From: Hyphomicrobium sp.
GTDB taxonomy: Bacteria; Pseudomonadota; Alphaproteobacteria; Rhizobiales; Hyphomicrobiaceae
Reading direction: 5' to 3'
DNA length: 64,000 nt
Assembly: GCA_003987725.1 (NCBI GenBank)
Contig: RXJH01000003.1
Location: 248,001-312,000, forward strand
Shown: positions 18,011-26,300 of the stretch, in pieces
Numbering within the stretch: position 1 is the stretch's first letter
Layout: the number at the start of each line of letters is the position of its first letter
Position numbers and translations under genes: made by a program
The notes under the pieces: generated by a model
The model's input: only the letters and a program-made list of their open reading frames with translations
The model's database searches: none
Told to the model about the DNA's origin: nothing

Positions 18011-19234
18011 ATGGTCGAGACGCACCAGATCACCGCGGGCTTCATGCCGCTTCTCGATAGTGCAGTGCTCGTCACTGCAAAAGAAATGGGTTTCGCCGAG
18101 GCCGAGGGCATCGACCTGACGCTGGTACGCGAGATGTCTTGGGCCAATATCCGTGATCGCTTGGCCGTTGGTCATTTCCAGGTCGCACACATGCTGGCGC
18201 CGATGCCGATTGCCTGCAATCTCGGGCTGACGCCACTGGCCGTTCCAACAGTCGTTCCGATGGCGCTGGGCCAAGGCGGAAATGCGGTTACCGTCTCGAA
18301 TGCGGTTTGGGCCGCAATGTCGGCGCACGGAGCTGAGGAGAACTTCGACCCCGCGACGACGGGACACGCTTTGAGAAAGGTCGTTCTCGAACGCGTCTCG
18401 CAGCGGAAGCCGCCGCTGCGCTTCGCTGTCGTCCACCCGTTCTCGGGTCACAATTATGAACTTCGCTATTGGCTGGCGGCCTGCGGTATCGATCCCGCGC
18501 GCGATATCGAGATCGTCATCGTTCCGCCGCCGCTGATGGTCGACGCACTGGCAAGTGGAACCATTGATGGCTATTGCGTTGGTGAGCCTTGGAACACCGC
18601 CGCCGCTCTTCTTGGCCGCGGGCACATCGCGACCGTGAAAGCCGCGATATGGCGATCAAGCCCCGAGAAGGTTCTCGGTGCCGGTGCGCTCTGGGCAGAG
18701 GAAAATCCAGAAGCACTATCCGCATTGTTGCGAGCGCTGAGCAACGCCGCCAAATGGTGTGGAGATGCGATAAATCATGACGACCTCGCACGGATCCTTG
18801 CCGAAAAGCAGTATGTCGCGCAGCCGGTAGGATGGACGTTGCCAGCGCTTCGCGGCCAGTTGCCGATCGGCGGAGAGCGCACCGTGCCTGTTTCTGATTT
18901 CTTCGTGCCGTTCGCGAAAGGTGCGACCTTCCCGTGGAAAAGCCACGCACTCTGGTTCTATTCGCAAATGGTCCGTTGGGCGCAAGTGCAGCATTCGGCC
19001 GACAATGCGCGAATTGTGCACGAGACATATCGGCCTGACCTTTATCGTGCCGCCTTGAAGTCCCTCGGCATCGCGCTCCCCGTTGCGAATGCCAAGGTTG
19101 AGGGTGCCTTGACGGAAGCGACGCCGGTCGGCTCATCCGGCGCAAGCCTGGTGCTCGGACCCGACGGATTCTTCGATGGTGGCCTGTTCGATCCCGATAA
19201 GCTCGACGCCTACATCGCGAGCCAGAAACAGTAA
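18011..19234 (+). CDS. nasS: NasS-type nitrate/nitrite sensor (cytoplasmic NrtA-like protein)
   Basis: 407 residues from ATG 18011, six bases after GGAGGAG; the GTG at 18005 is too close to that site. The protein resembles the nitrate-binding proteins NrtA/CmpA (G-F-M-P-L-L-D-S-A near the start, V-H-P-F-S-G-H-N-Y-E-L-R-Y-W-L-A mid-protein, D-G-Y-C-V-G-E-P-W-N later). It lacks a signal or Tat peptide, and no ABC permease or ATPase genes follow. That is the NasS situation: in the family, NasS binds NasT and releases it when nitrate or nitrite is bound. It is two bases from the nasT stop codon, so the two are co-transcribed. Confidence 0.88.
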   Translation: MVETHQITAGFMPLLDSAVLVTAKEMGFAEAEGIDLTLVREMSWANIRDRLAVGHFQVAHMLAPMPIACNLGLTPLAVPTVVPMALGQGGNAVTVSNAVWAAMSAHGAEENFDPATTGHALRKVVLERVSQRKPPLRFAVVHPFSGHNYELRYWLAACGIDPARDIEIVIVPPPLMVDALASGTIDGYCVGEPWNTAAALLGRGHIATVKAAIWRSSPEKVLGAGALWAEENPEALSALLRALSNAAKWCGDAINHDDLARILAEKQYVAQPVGWTLPALRGQLPIGGERTVPVSDFFVPFAKGATFPWKSHALWFYSQMVRWAQVQHSADNARIVHETYRPDLYRAALKSLGIALPVANAKVEGALTEATPVGSSGASLVLGPDGFFDGGLFDPDKLDAYIASQKQ

Positions 19235-19261
19235 CGGGCACGAACTGCGTCAAACCGTGCG

Positions 19262-19277
19262 CTGCACAAAATTTGCA
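19262..19277 (+). promoter_or_regulatory. Candidate sigma-54 (-24/-12) promoter for the nitrate operon
   Basis: CTGCAC, five bases, TTGCA: one mismatch to the consensus TGGCAC-N5-TTGCA, with the proper 10-base distance between the -24 and -12 dinucleotides. It lies 27 bases after the nasS stop codon. Transcription would begin around 19288, giving a leader of about 245 bases that includes the hairpins and terminator. NtrC/sigma-54 control is common for nitrate assimilation; no NtrC box was identified. Confidence 0.45.
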
Positions 19278-19353
19278 CTGACGCTGCGCTAAAATGCTGA
19301 ATGTTTGGACTTGCGAAGCATCGCCAGACGCCACTATCCCTTGTTTCATGAAC

Positions 19354-19421
19354 CGAGTTGAACGTTTCAACTCGCCTAAGCAGCGGGATTTCCGCGTTTA
19401 GGAATTCATTGGCGTCCAATG
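19354..19421 (+). promoter_or_regulatory. Leader hairpins, putative NasT (ANTAR) RNA target
   Basis: Three consecutive stems precede the leader terminator. P1: CGAGTTGA 19354-19361 with TCAACTCG 19367-19374. P2: CCTAA 19375-19379 with TTAGG 19398-19402, plus inner GCGG/CCGC. P3: CATTGG 19407-19412 with CCAATG 19416-19421. ANTAR proteins recognise two adjacent hairpins with A at loop position 1 and G at position 4. The P1 loop begins AACG, which fits in part; I could not fit both loops exactly to the six-base consensus. Confidence 0.5.
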
Positions 19422-19436
19422 ACGGGCGCTCCAGGC

Positions 19437-19507
19437 AAAGCTGCCGATCAAGCATTCTTACCCGGTTTCGACGGGTGCGAGCGCTTGGCCGGCAGCTTTT
19501 TTGTTTT
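19437..19507 (+). terminator. Leader terminator (attenuator) ahead of the nitrate transporter gene
   Basis: A long stem, AAAGCTGCCGATCAAGC (19437-19453) against GCTTGGCCGGCAGCTTT (19483-19499), has two mismatches. An inner CCCG/CGGG stem lies at 19461-19475, and TTTTTTGTTTT follows. It ends 24 bases before the transporter ATG, inside the transcription unit rather than after a gene, so it should act as an attenuator. With nasS-nasT next door it is the expected site of NasT antitermination. Confidence 0.75.
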
Positions 19508-19531
19508 CCGCACTACGACCGGGAGCAATTC

Positions 19532-20845
19532 ATGCGCACACAGAAAGACTCGGTTTTGACGGTGTCCACGGCCGAAGGTCGTGCTCTTTGGGTTTCGACC
19601 ATCGCCTTCACAGTCTGCTTCGCGGTCTGGACGATCTTCGCGATCATCGGCATTCGCATCAAGGCTGAGCTGGGATTGAGCGAAACCGAGTTCGGTCTGC
19701 TTGCCGGAACGCCGATTTTAACAGGCTCTCTCGCCCGGGTTTTCCTCGGCATCTGGACGGATCGCTACGGCGGCCGGCTGATCTTCACGCTCAACATGCT
19801 GGCGGCAAGCGTTGCAACGGCGCTTCTCGTCTTTGCCCAGACCTACCCAGAAATGCTGTTGGCGGCACTCGGCATCGGTTTGGCGGGCGGTTCGTTCGCA
19901 GTCGGCATCGCCTATGTCTCGCGGTTCTATCAGAAAGGACAGCAAGGCACCGTGCTCGGCATCTTCGGAGCCGGAAACGTCGGTGCCGCCGTCACGAAAT
20001 TTCTCGCGCCGTTCGCTCTCGTCGCCTGGGGATGGCACGCCGTCGCACTGATCTGGGCCGCAGTGTTAGCCGTCATGGCGATCATTTTCTGGTTCACGAC
20101 GACCGATGATCCGATCACCGCCGAGCGGCGCCGCACAGGCGATACGCCCAAGGCCTATGCAATGGAACTCGCGCCGCTGAAGGACATTCGCGTCTGGCGC
20201 TTTTCTCTCTATTACTTTTTTACGTTCGGCGCCTTCGTTGCCCTCGCGCTGTGGCTGCCGCGATATCTGATCGGCGTCCACGGCTTCGACATCGAAACGG
20301 CCGGCATGATCGCTGCCGCATATTCAGTTCCAGCGAGCATCTTCCGCGCCTACGGTGGCGTGCTGTCGGATCGCATCGGCGCACGCACCGTCATGTACTG
20401 GTGCTTCGCCGTCTCGGCCGCCGCAACGCTGGCTTTGTCGGTGCCCCCAACCGACTACGTGATGCACGGTACGAACGGCTTGATCACCCGGCATTTCGAG
20501 ATCGGTCCGCTGGTGTTCGTCGGCATTGCGTTTGTGCTGGGCTTTTTCATGAGCATCGGCAAAGCCGCTGTCTATAAGCACATTGCGACGTATTACCCAG
20601 ACAACGTCGGCTCCGTCGGTGGTCTCGTCGGCATGATCGGGGGTCTCGGCGGCTTTGTTTTGCCGATCGCGTTTGGCTTCCTCAATCAGGTGACCGGGCT
20701 TTGGACGAGCTGCTTCATGCTGCTGTTCGCCATTGTCATGACGCTCTTCATCTGGATGCACGTTTCCATCCGGCGCATGGAAAAAAACGCTGCGAAATCG
20801 CCCGGCGCTCGTGAATCTCTCATCCCCGTGGGAGGTCAGGCATGA
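19532..20845 (+). CDS. MFS nitrate/nitrite transporter (NarK/NasA-transporter family)
   Basis: 437 residues from ATG 19532 (GGGAG six bases upstream); the open frame upstream runs through the leader terminator and is not coding. Twelve membrane helices are expected. Family features are the G-I-R-I-K-A-E-L-G-L-S-E-T-E-F entry, the nitrate-signature-like glycine-rich helix 5 (G-I-F-G-A-G-N-V-G-A-A-V-T-K) and its helix-11 counterpart (G-S-V-G-G-L-V-G-M-I-G-G-L-G-G-F). It imports nitrate, possibly exchanging nitrite, across the inner membrane. The 3' end overlaps nirB by 4 bases (ATGA), so it heads the structural operon for nirB, nirD and nasA. Confidence 0.9.
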   Translation: MRTQKDSVLTVSTAEGRALWVSTIAFTVCFAVWTIFAIIGIRIKAELGLSETEFGLLAGTPILTGSLARVFLGIWTDRYGGRLIFTLNMLAASVATALLVFAQTYPEMLLAALGIGLAGGSFAVGIAYVSRFYQKGQQGTVLGIFGAGNVGAAVTKFLAPFALVAWGWHAVALIWAAVLAVMAIIFWFTTTDDPITAERRRTGDTPKAYAMELAPLKDIRVWRFSLYYFFTFGAFVALALWLPRYLIGVHGFDIETAGMIAAAYSVPASIFRAYGGVLSDRIGARTVMYWCFAVSAAATLALSVPPTDYVMHGTNGLITRHFEIGPLVFVGIAFVLGFFMSIGKAAVYKHIATYYPDNVGSVGGLVGMIGGLGGFVLPIAFGFLNQVTGLWTSCFMLLFAIVMTLFIWMHVSIRRMEKNAAKSPGARESLIPVGGQA

Positions 20846-23289
20846 AACTCGTCATCATCGGCAATGGCATGGCGCCAGGCCGCATGCTCGAACATTTACT
20901 CGAGAGCGCGCCCGGCCGCTATAATGTCACGATCTTCAATGCCGAACCGCGCGTCAACTACGATCGCATCATGCTCTCTCCCGTTCTGTCGGGTGAGAAA
21001 AACTACGAACAGATCATCATTCACGGCGACGGCTGGTACATCAAAAATGGCATCACGCTCTACAAGGGCCATAGGATCGTAGCGATCGATCGCGAGGCGA
21101 AGACCGTGACGTCCGATCACGGCGTCGTCGAGCCCTACGACAAGCTCGTTATCGCCACAGGTTCGGTGCCTTTTATTCTGCCGGTGCCTGGCAACACGCT
21201 TGCCGGGGTCCTGAGCTACCGCGATCTGGATGACGTCAACGCGATGCTGCTTGCGGCGCAATCCCGTGCCAAAGCCGTTGTTATCGGTGGTGGCCTGCTC
21301 GGGCTCGAAGCCGCCGCCGGTCTCGAAGCCCAGGGCATGGACGTCACCGTTCTGCATTTGATGCCGACGCTGATGGAACGGCAACTCGATCCAGCGGCTG
21401 GATATTTGCTGCAACGGGCCATCGAAGATCGTGGCATCAAGGTCATCTGCAAGGCCAATACGAAAGCGATTGTCGGCGACAAGAAGGTCGAAGGTGTCGA
21501 GCTTGCCGATGGCCGCATCATTCCAGCGACCCTTGTCGTGATGGCGGCGGGCATAAAACCGAATGCAGGTCTGGCGAAAGATGCGGGTCTCGCGACGAAC
21601 CGGGGCATCGTCGTGGACGGGGGGATGCAGACCTCGGATCCGGATATTTACGCGCTTGGCGAGTGCGCGGAGGTCGGCGGGCATGTCTACGGTCTCGTCG
21701 CGCCGCTTTATGAAATGGCACGCGTCGCGGCAGCGCATCTTGCCGATGAGGCAAGCGCAGCAGCTTTCGTGCACAGCGATACGCCGACCAAGCTTAAAGT
21801 CACGGGCATCGAGCTCTTCTCGCTCGGCGACTTTGCCGATGGCGAGGATCGCCACGAGATCGTTCTGCGCGACGCTTCGGCGGGAATCTACAAGCGCGTT
21901 GTTCTGAAAGATAACCGCATTATCGGTACCGTGCTCTACGGCGAGACGGCCGATGGAGCGTGGTTCAATGACCTGAAGAAAAAGCAGGTCGATATTACCG
22001 ACATGCGCGACACCTTGATCTTCGGCCAAGCCTACCAGGGAGGTGCCCCCCTGGACCCTATGGCGGCCGTTGCAGCCTTGCCCGATGACGCAGAGATCTG
22101 CGGCTGCAACGGCGTTTGCAAAGGGAAGATCGTAGGCGCGATCCAAGCGAAAAGCCTGACGTCACTTGACGATGTCCGCGCCCATACCAAAGCTTCTGCC
22201 TCATGTGGATCGTGCACGGGCCTCGTCGAGCAGCTGATGTCTGTGACGCTAGGAGATGCCTACAACCCGGCGGCCGTGCAGCCGATGTGTGGATGCACGA
22301 CGCTCGGCCATGATGACGTACGTCGCTTGATCAAAGCCAAAGGCCTCAAGAATATCTACGCCGTCATGCAGGAGCTGGAATGGACCACCTCGTGCGGGTG
22401 CGCGAAGTGCCGTCCGGCGCTCAACTATTATCTCGTCTGTGATTGGCCCGGCGAATACGCCGACGATTATCAATCGCGCTTCATCAACGAGCGCGTTCAC
22501 GCCAACATTCAGAAGAACGGCACCTATTCGGTCGTACCGCGCATGTGGGGCGGCGTGACGAGCGCGAAGGAATTGCGTGCGATTGCCGACGTCGTCGACA
22601 AATTCAATATCCCGACCGTGAAGGTGACCGGCGGTCAGCGCATCGACATGCTCGGCATCAGGAAGGAAGACTTGCCGGCAGTCTGGGCCGATCTCGGAAA
22701 AGCCGGCTTCGTTTCCGGTCATGCTTACGCCAAGGGCCTGCGCACCGTGAAAACGTGCGTCGGGACAGACTGGTGCCGCTTCGGAACGCAGGACTCGACG
22801 GGCCTCGGAATTCGCATCGAGAAATTCATGTGGGGCTCATGGACGCCCGCCAAGGTCAAGATGGCAGTATCAGGATGTCCAAGAAACTGTGCCGAAGCCA
22901 CATGCAAGGACGTCGGCGTCATCTGCGTCGATTCCGGCTACGAGATTCACTTTGCCGGCGCCGCAGGCCTCGACATCAAAGGCACCGAGGTGCTCGGCCT
23001 CGTCAAGACAGAGGATGAAGCGCTGGAAGTCATCGTCGCGCTCGTCCAGATGTATCGGGAGCAAGCGCGCTATCTCGAACGCATCTACAAATGGGCGAAG
23101 CGCGTGACGATCGATGAAGTTCGCCACCAGATTCTCGACGATTTGGAAAAGCGCAACGGTTACTACGAGCGCTTCGTCTATTCGCAGAAATTCGCGCAGG
23201 TCGATCCCTGGTCCGAGCGCGTTTCCGGCCTTCACAAGCATGAATTCAAGCCGATGGCGACGATCGGTATGGCTGACGCAGCGGAGTGA
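20842..23289 (+). CDS. nirB: Assimilatory nitrite reductase [NAD(P)H], large subunit
   Basis: 815 residues. N-terminal FAD domain (V-I-I-G-N-G-M-A-P-G), NAD(P)H-binding domain (V-I-G-G-G-L-L-G-L-E-A-A near residue 145), two BFD-like [2Fe-2S] segments (E-I-C-G-C-N-G-V-C-K-G and A-S-C-G-S-C-T-G), then the nitrite/sulfite reductase ferredoxin-like and catalytic halves. The four ligands of the [4Fe-4S]-sirohaem centre are C639, C645, C679 and C683 (T-C-V-G-T-D-W-C ... S-G-C-P-R-N-C-A). It reduces nitrite to ammonium in the cytoplasm with six electrons from NAD(P)H. It overlaps the transporter gene by four bases and is followed directly by nirD. Length and motifs are complete. Confidence 0.96.
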   Translation: MKLVIIGNGMAPGRMLEHLLESAPGRYNVTIFNAEPRVNYDRIMLSPVLSGEKNYEQIIIHGDGWYIKNGITLYKGHRIVAIDREAKTVTSDHGVVEPYDKLVIATGSVPFILPVPGNTLAGVLSYRDLDDVNAMLLAAQSRAKAVVIGGGLLGLEAAAGLEAQGMDVTVLHLMPTLMERQLDPAAGYLLQRAIEDRGIKVICKANTKAIVGDKKVEGVELADGRIIPATLVVMAAGIKPNAGLAKDAGLATNRGIVVDGGMQTSDPDIYALGECAEVGGHVYGLVAPLYEMARVAAAHLADEASAAAFVHSDTPTKLKVTGIELFSLGDFADGEDRHEIVLRDASAGIYKRVVLKDNRIIGTVLYGETADGAWFNDLKKKQVDITDMRDTLIFGQAYQGGAPLDPMAAVAALPDDAEICGCNGVCKGKIVGAIQAKSLTSLDDVRAHTKASASCGSCTGLVEQLMSVTLGDAYNPAAVQPMCGCTTLGHDDVRRLIKAKGLKNIYAVMQELEWTTSCGCAKCRPALNYYLVCDWPGEYADDYQSRFINERVHANIQKNGTYSVVPRMWGGVTSAKELRAIADVVDKFNIPTVKVTGGQRIDMLGIRKEDLPAVWADLGKAGFVSGHAYAKGLRTVKTCVGTDWCRFGTQDSTGLGIRIEKFMWGSWTPAKVKMAVSGCPRNCAEATCKDVGVICVDSGYEIHFAGAAGLDIKGTEVLGLVKTEDEALEVIVALVQMYREQARYLERIYKWAKRVTIDEVRHQILDDLEKRNGYYERFVYSQKFAQVDPWSERVSGLHKHEFKPMATIGMADAAE

Positions 23290-23293
23290 CGAC

Positions 23294-23623
23294 ATGAGCT
23301 GGGTATCGATCGGCAGCATTACCGATATTCCGCGGCGTGGCGCGCGCTGTGTTGAAACACCGATAGGCAAAATCGCGGTGTTCCGCACGGCGGAGGATCG
23401 CGTCTTCGCGATCGAGGATCACTGTCCGCACAAAGGAGGCCCGCTGAGCCAGGGAATTGTCCACGGCACTGCCGTCACGTGCCCACTGCACAATTGGGTC
23501 ATCTCGCTCGAAACCGGAAAGGCGCTCGGCGCCGATGAAGGCAGCGTGCGAACGATCCCAATCAAAGTCGAGGCAGGAATGCTCTTCATCGGTTTGGTCG
23601 TCACGGCCGACCGGGCAGCCTGA
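23294..23623 (+). CDS. nirD: Nitrite reductase small subunit, Rieske-type
   Basis: 109 residues from ATG 23294, four bases after the nirB stop codon. A Rieske-like fold with C44-P-H46 and C63-P-L-H66 (H-C-P-H-K-G-G ... T-C-P-L-H-N-W) gives the two Cys and two His ligands of a [2Fe-2S] cluster; some NirD proteins have lost these, but here all four are present. NirD pairs with NirB in the cytoplasmic NAD(P)H nitrite reductase. The start was chosen at the ATG with the classic M-S-W opening rather than the much longer upstream frame that overlaps nirB. Confidence 0.94.
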   Translation: MSWVSIGSITDIPRRGARCVETPIGKIAVFRTAEDRVFAIEDHCPHKGGPLSQGIVHGTAVTCPLHNWVISLETGKALGADEGSVRTIPIKVEAGMLFIGLVVTADRAA

Positions 23624-23636
23624 GGCAGAAACAGAC

Positions 23637-26297
23637 ATGACGGCGCAGCAGCCCACCAAAACCACCTGCCCATACTGCGGCGTCGGTTGTGGCGTTGTCG
23701 CGGAGGTCGCTGCCGGTGGTCAGGTTACTGTGCGTGGGGACGCCGATCATCCGGCGAACTTCGGCCGGCTCTGCTCAAAAGGGTCGGCGCTCGGCGAAAC
23801 GGTCGACCTCGACGGCCGGTTGCTCTACCCCGAGGTCGGCGGACGACGCACATCTTGGGACGCAGCGCTCGATCTCGTCGCGTCGCGCTTCTCGAAGACG
23901 ATCGCCGAATATGGCCCCGATGCGGTCGCTTTCTATGTTTCGGGCCAGTTGCTAACGGAAGACTATTACGTCGCCAACAAACTGATGAAAGGGTTCATCG
24001 GCTCCGCGAATATCGACACCAATTCGCGGCTCTGCATGGCGTCGTCGGTTGCGGGCCACAAACGTGCGTTCGGTTCCGATACGGTGCCGGGGTGCTACGA
24101 GGATCTGGAAATCGCCGACCTGATCGTGCTTGTCGGCTCCAACCTTGCGTGGTGCCACCCGGTCCTTTATCAGCGCATCGTCGCCGCGAAAGAGAAGCGG
24201 CCGCACATGAAGATCGTGCTGATCGATCCGCGCCGCACCGTGACAGCCGACATCGCGGACCTGCACCTGCCGATCAAACCTGATGGCGATGTCGCGCTTT
24301 TCGTCGGGCTCCTCAAGCATCTGTGCGAGACAGGTTCCTTTGATGGCGACTTTGTTGAGTCTCACACTTCTGGATTCGCAGAGGCCCTAAGCGCCGCGCA
24401 CGCGCTTGATGCCCTGACGATTATCGAACGAACAGGTCTCAGCCATGGGCTGATTCAAAGATTTTTCGATCTCTTTGCTGAGACCGAGAAGACGGTCACG
24501 GTCTTCAGCCAAGGCGTCAACCAGTCATCCTGCGGAAGCGACAAGGTCAACGCCATCATCAATTGCCATCTCGCAACAGGGCGCATCGGCAAGCCTGGAG
24601 CTTCGCCGTTTTCCGTCACCGGGCAGCCAAATGCGATGGGCGGCCGGGAAGTCGGCGGCCTCGCAAACATGCTTGCTGCGCACATGGAAATCGGAAATCC
24701 TACGGATCGCGAGCGTGTCCAACGCTTCTGGCAATCGCATACGGTGGCCGCGAGGCCCGGTCTCAAGGCAGTCGATATGTTTCGCGCCGTCGCCGACGGC
24801 CGCATCAAGGCGCTTTGGATCGTCGCGACAAATCCGGTGGTCTCGATGCCCGACGCGGGGAACGTCGAAGCGGCTCTTCGCAATTGCCCGTTCGTCGTCG
24901 TCTCTGACGTAACAGCGAACACCGACACCATACGCCACGCGCATGTTCGATTGCCGGCGGCAGCATGGGGCGAGAAGAGCGGTACGGTGACCAATTCGGA
25001 ACGGAGGATATCCAGGCAGCGGAGTTTCCTGCCTCTTCCTGGTGAAGCACGGCCAGACTGGTGGGTGTTTTGCGACGTCGCGAAGCGCATGGGCTTCGGT
25101 GCAGCTTTCAATTTTCAGTCCCCTGCTGAGATCTTTGCGGAGCACGCAGCACTTTCCGCTTTCGAGAACAATGGAACGCGTGATTTCGATATCGGCGAAT
25201 TCGAAAACATCTCGGAAGAAAATTTCGATCGGCTTGAGCCGTTTCAATGGCCACGTCGGGCGGGCTCGGCTTCATTTCCCCGGATGTTCAGCGATGGCGG
25301 GTTTTTCACGTCTGATAAAAAGGCCCGCTTTCTCCCAATCTCGGCGCAGGACGCTTCGCGGACGGCCCATGCCTTTCCAATGACGCTCAACACCGGGCGC
25401 ATTCGCGATCACTGGCATACGTTGACGCGGACCGGCAAAAGCCAGCGGCTCTCTCAGCATTACGGGGAACCGTTTGCGGAAATCCACCCGGCGGATGCTG
25501 CGCATCACAATATCAGGGACGCCGATCTCGTTCGGATTTCAACCGGGTCAGCTTTCATTCTCGTGCGCGCCCTCGTCTCGACGCGCCAGCAGATTGGCTC
25601 GATTTTTGTTCCGATGCATTGGACGGATCAGTTCGCGTCGAAGGCTCGCGTTGATACTCTTGTGCCCCCGGTGGTGGACCCTGTTTCCGGTCAACCAGCT
25701 TCCAAAAATATCGCCGTCCGCATCGAACGCTTCGTCGCGGAGGCGTACGGCTTTGCGGTTCTTGCTCAAAAGCCCAAACACATCGACGCTGAGTATTGGG
25801 CGATTGCGAAGTGTAACGGAGGCTGGCGCGTCGAGCTCGGCTTCGCCACGTCCCGCGAGAATTGGGCAACTCTAGCCGCTGAACTTTTCGGCGAGCCAAA
25901 GGATGCCGAAACCATCGCGTTCCACGATCGCCAGGGCGCTCGCTATCGCTTCGCCTGTTATCGCGATGAAGCATTGTTGGGCGCGCTCTTTCTCGCGTCG
26001 GAGCCGGTAGCGGTTTCACGCGATTGGGCTGTCGGGCAACTCGCGGCACCGCATCCTCGCGCGGCTGCTCGCTTCAGGCTCATTGCCGGACGTCCCGGCG
26101 CAGGCGCCGTCGACAAGGGCGCGACCGTTTGTTCGTGCTTCGGTGTTGGCGCCAACGAAATCGCGGCCGCCGCGCACCGTGGGTGCCGCACCGTCGCGGC
26201 GATCGGCGAGACATTGCAGGCCGGCACGAACTGCGGCTCTTGCCGCGCCGAAATCCGAACCATCATCGAAGCGCAGAACCTCGAAGCAGCGGAGTGA
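23637..26297 (+). CDS. nasA: Assimilatory nitrate reductase, catalytic subunit
   Basis: 886 residues from ATG 23637. The [4Fe-4S] ligands are C11, C14, C18 and C46 (T-C-P-Y-C-G-V-G-C-G ... L-C-S-K-G). Then come the molybdopterin oxidoreductase domains (S-S-V-A-G-H-K-R-A-F-G, S-Q-G-V-N-Q-S-S, G-R-I-G-K-P-G-A, C-terminal Mo-cofactor-binding domain with N-T-G-R-I-R-D-H-W-H). At the C-terminus there is a BFD-like [2Fe-2S] domain (V-C-S-C-F-G-V-G ... G-T-N-C-G-S-C-R-A-E). It reduces nitrate to nitrite in the cytoplasm. No separate NasB/NasC reductase is encoded nearby; the fused cluster probably receives electrons from a ferredoxin or an unlinked flavoprotein. The moaD/moaE genes 14 kb away serve its cofactor. 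Confidence 0.95.
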   Translation: MTAQQPTKTTCPYCGVGCGVVAEVAAGGQVTVRGDADHPANFGRLCSKGSALGETVDLDGRLLYPEVGGRRTSWDAALDLVASRFSKTIAEYGPDAVAFYVSGQLLTEDYYVANKLMKGFIGSANIDTNSRLCMASSVAGHKRAFGSDTVPGCYEDLEIADLIVLVGSNLAWCHPVLYQRIVAAKEKRPHMKIVLIDPRRTVTADIADLHLPIKPDGDVALFVGLLKHLCETGSFDGDFVESHTSGFAEALSAAHALDALTIIERTGLSHGLIQRFFDLFAETEKTVTVFSQGVNQSSCGSDKVNAIINCHLATGRIGKPGASPFSVTGQPNAMGGREVGGLANMLAAHMEIGNPTDRERVQRFWQSHTVAARPGLKAVDMFRAVADGRIKALWIVATNPVVSMPDAGNVEAALRNCPFVVVSDVTANTDTIRHAHVRLPAAAWGEKSGTVTNSERRISRQRSFLPLPGEARPDWWVFCDVAKRMGFGAAFNFQSPAEIFAEHAALSAFENNGTRDFDIGEFENISEENFDRLEPFQWPRRAGSASFPRMFSDGGFFTSDKKARFLPISAQDASRTAHAFPMTLNTGRIRDHWHTLTRTGKSQRLSQHYGEPFAEIHPADAAHHNIRDADLVRISTGSAFILVRALVSTRQQIGSIFVPMHWTDQFASKARVDTLVPPVVDPVSGQPASKNIAVRIERFVAEAYGFAVLAQKPKHIDAEYWAIAKCNGGWRVELGFATSRENWATLAAELFGEPKDAETIAFHDRQGARYRFACYRDEALLGALFLASEPVAVSRDWAVGQLAAPHPRAAARFRLIAGRPGAGAVDKGATVCSCFGVGANEIAAAAHRGCRTVAAIGETLQAGTNCGSCRAEIRTIIEAQNLEAAE

Positions 26298-26300
26298 GCA

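Noticed and set aside
20896-22146. 416-residue minus-strand frame opposite nirB
   Set aside because: Antisense to well-conserved FAD and NAD domains; no ribosome-binding site or family features.
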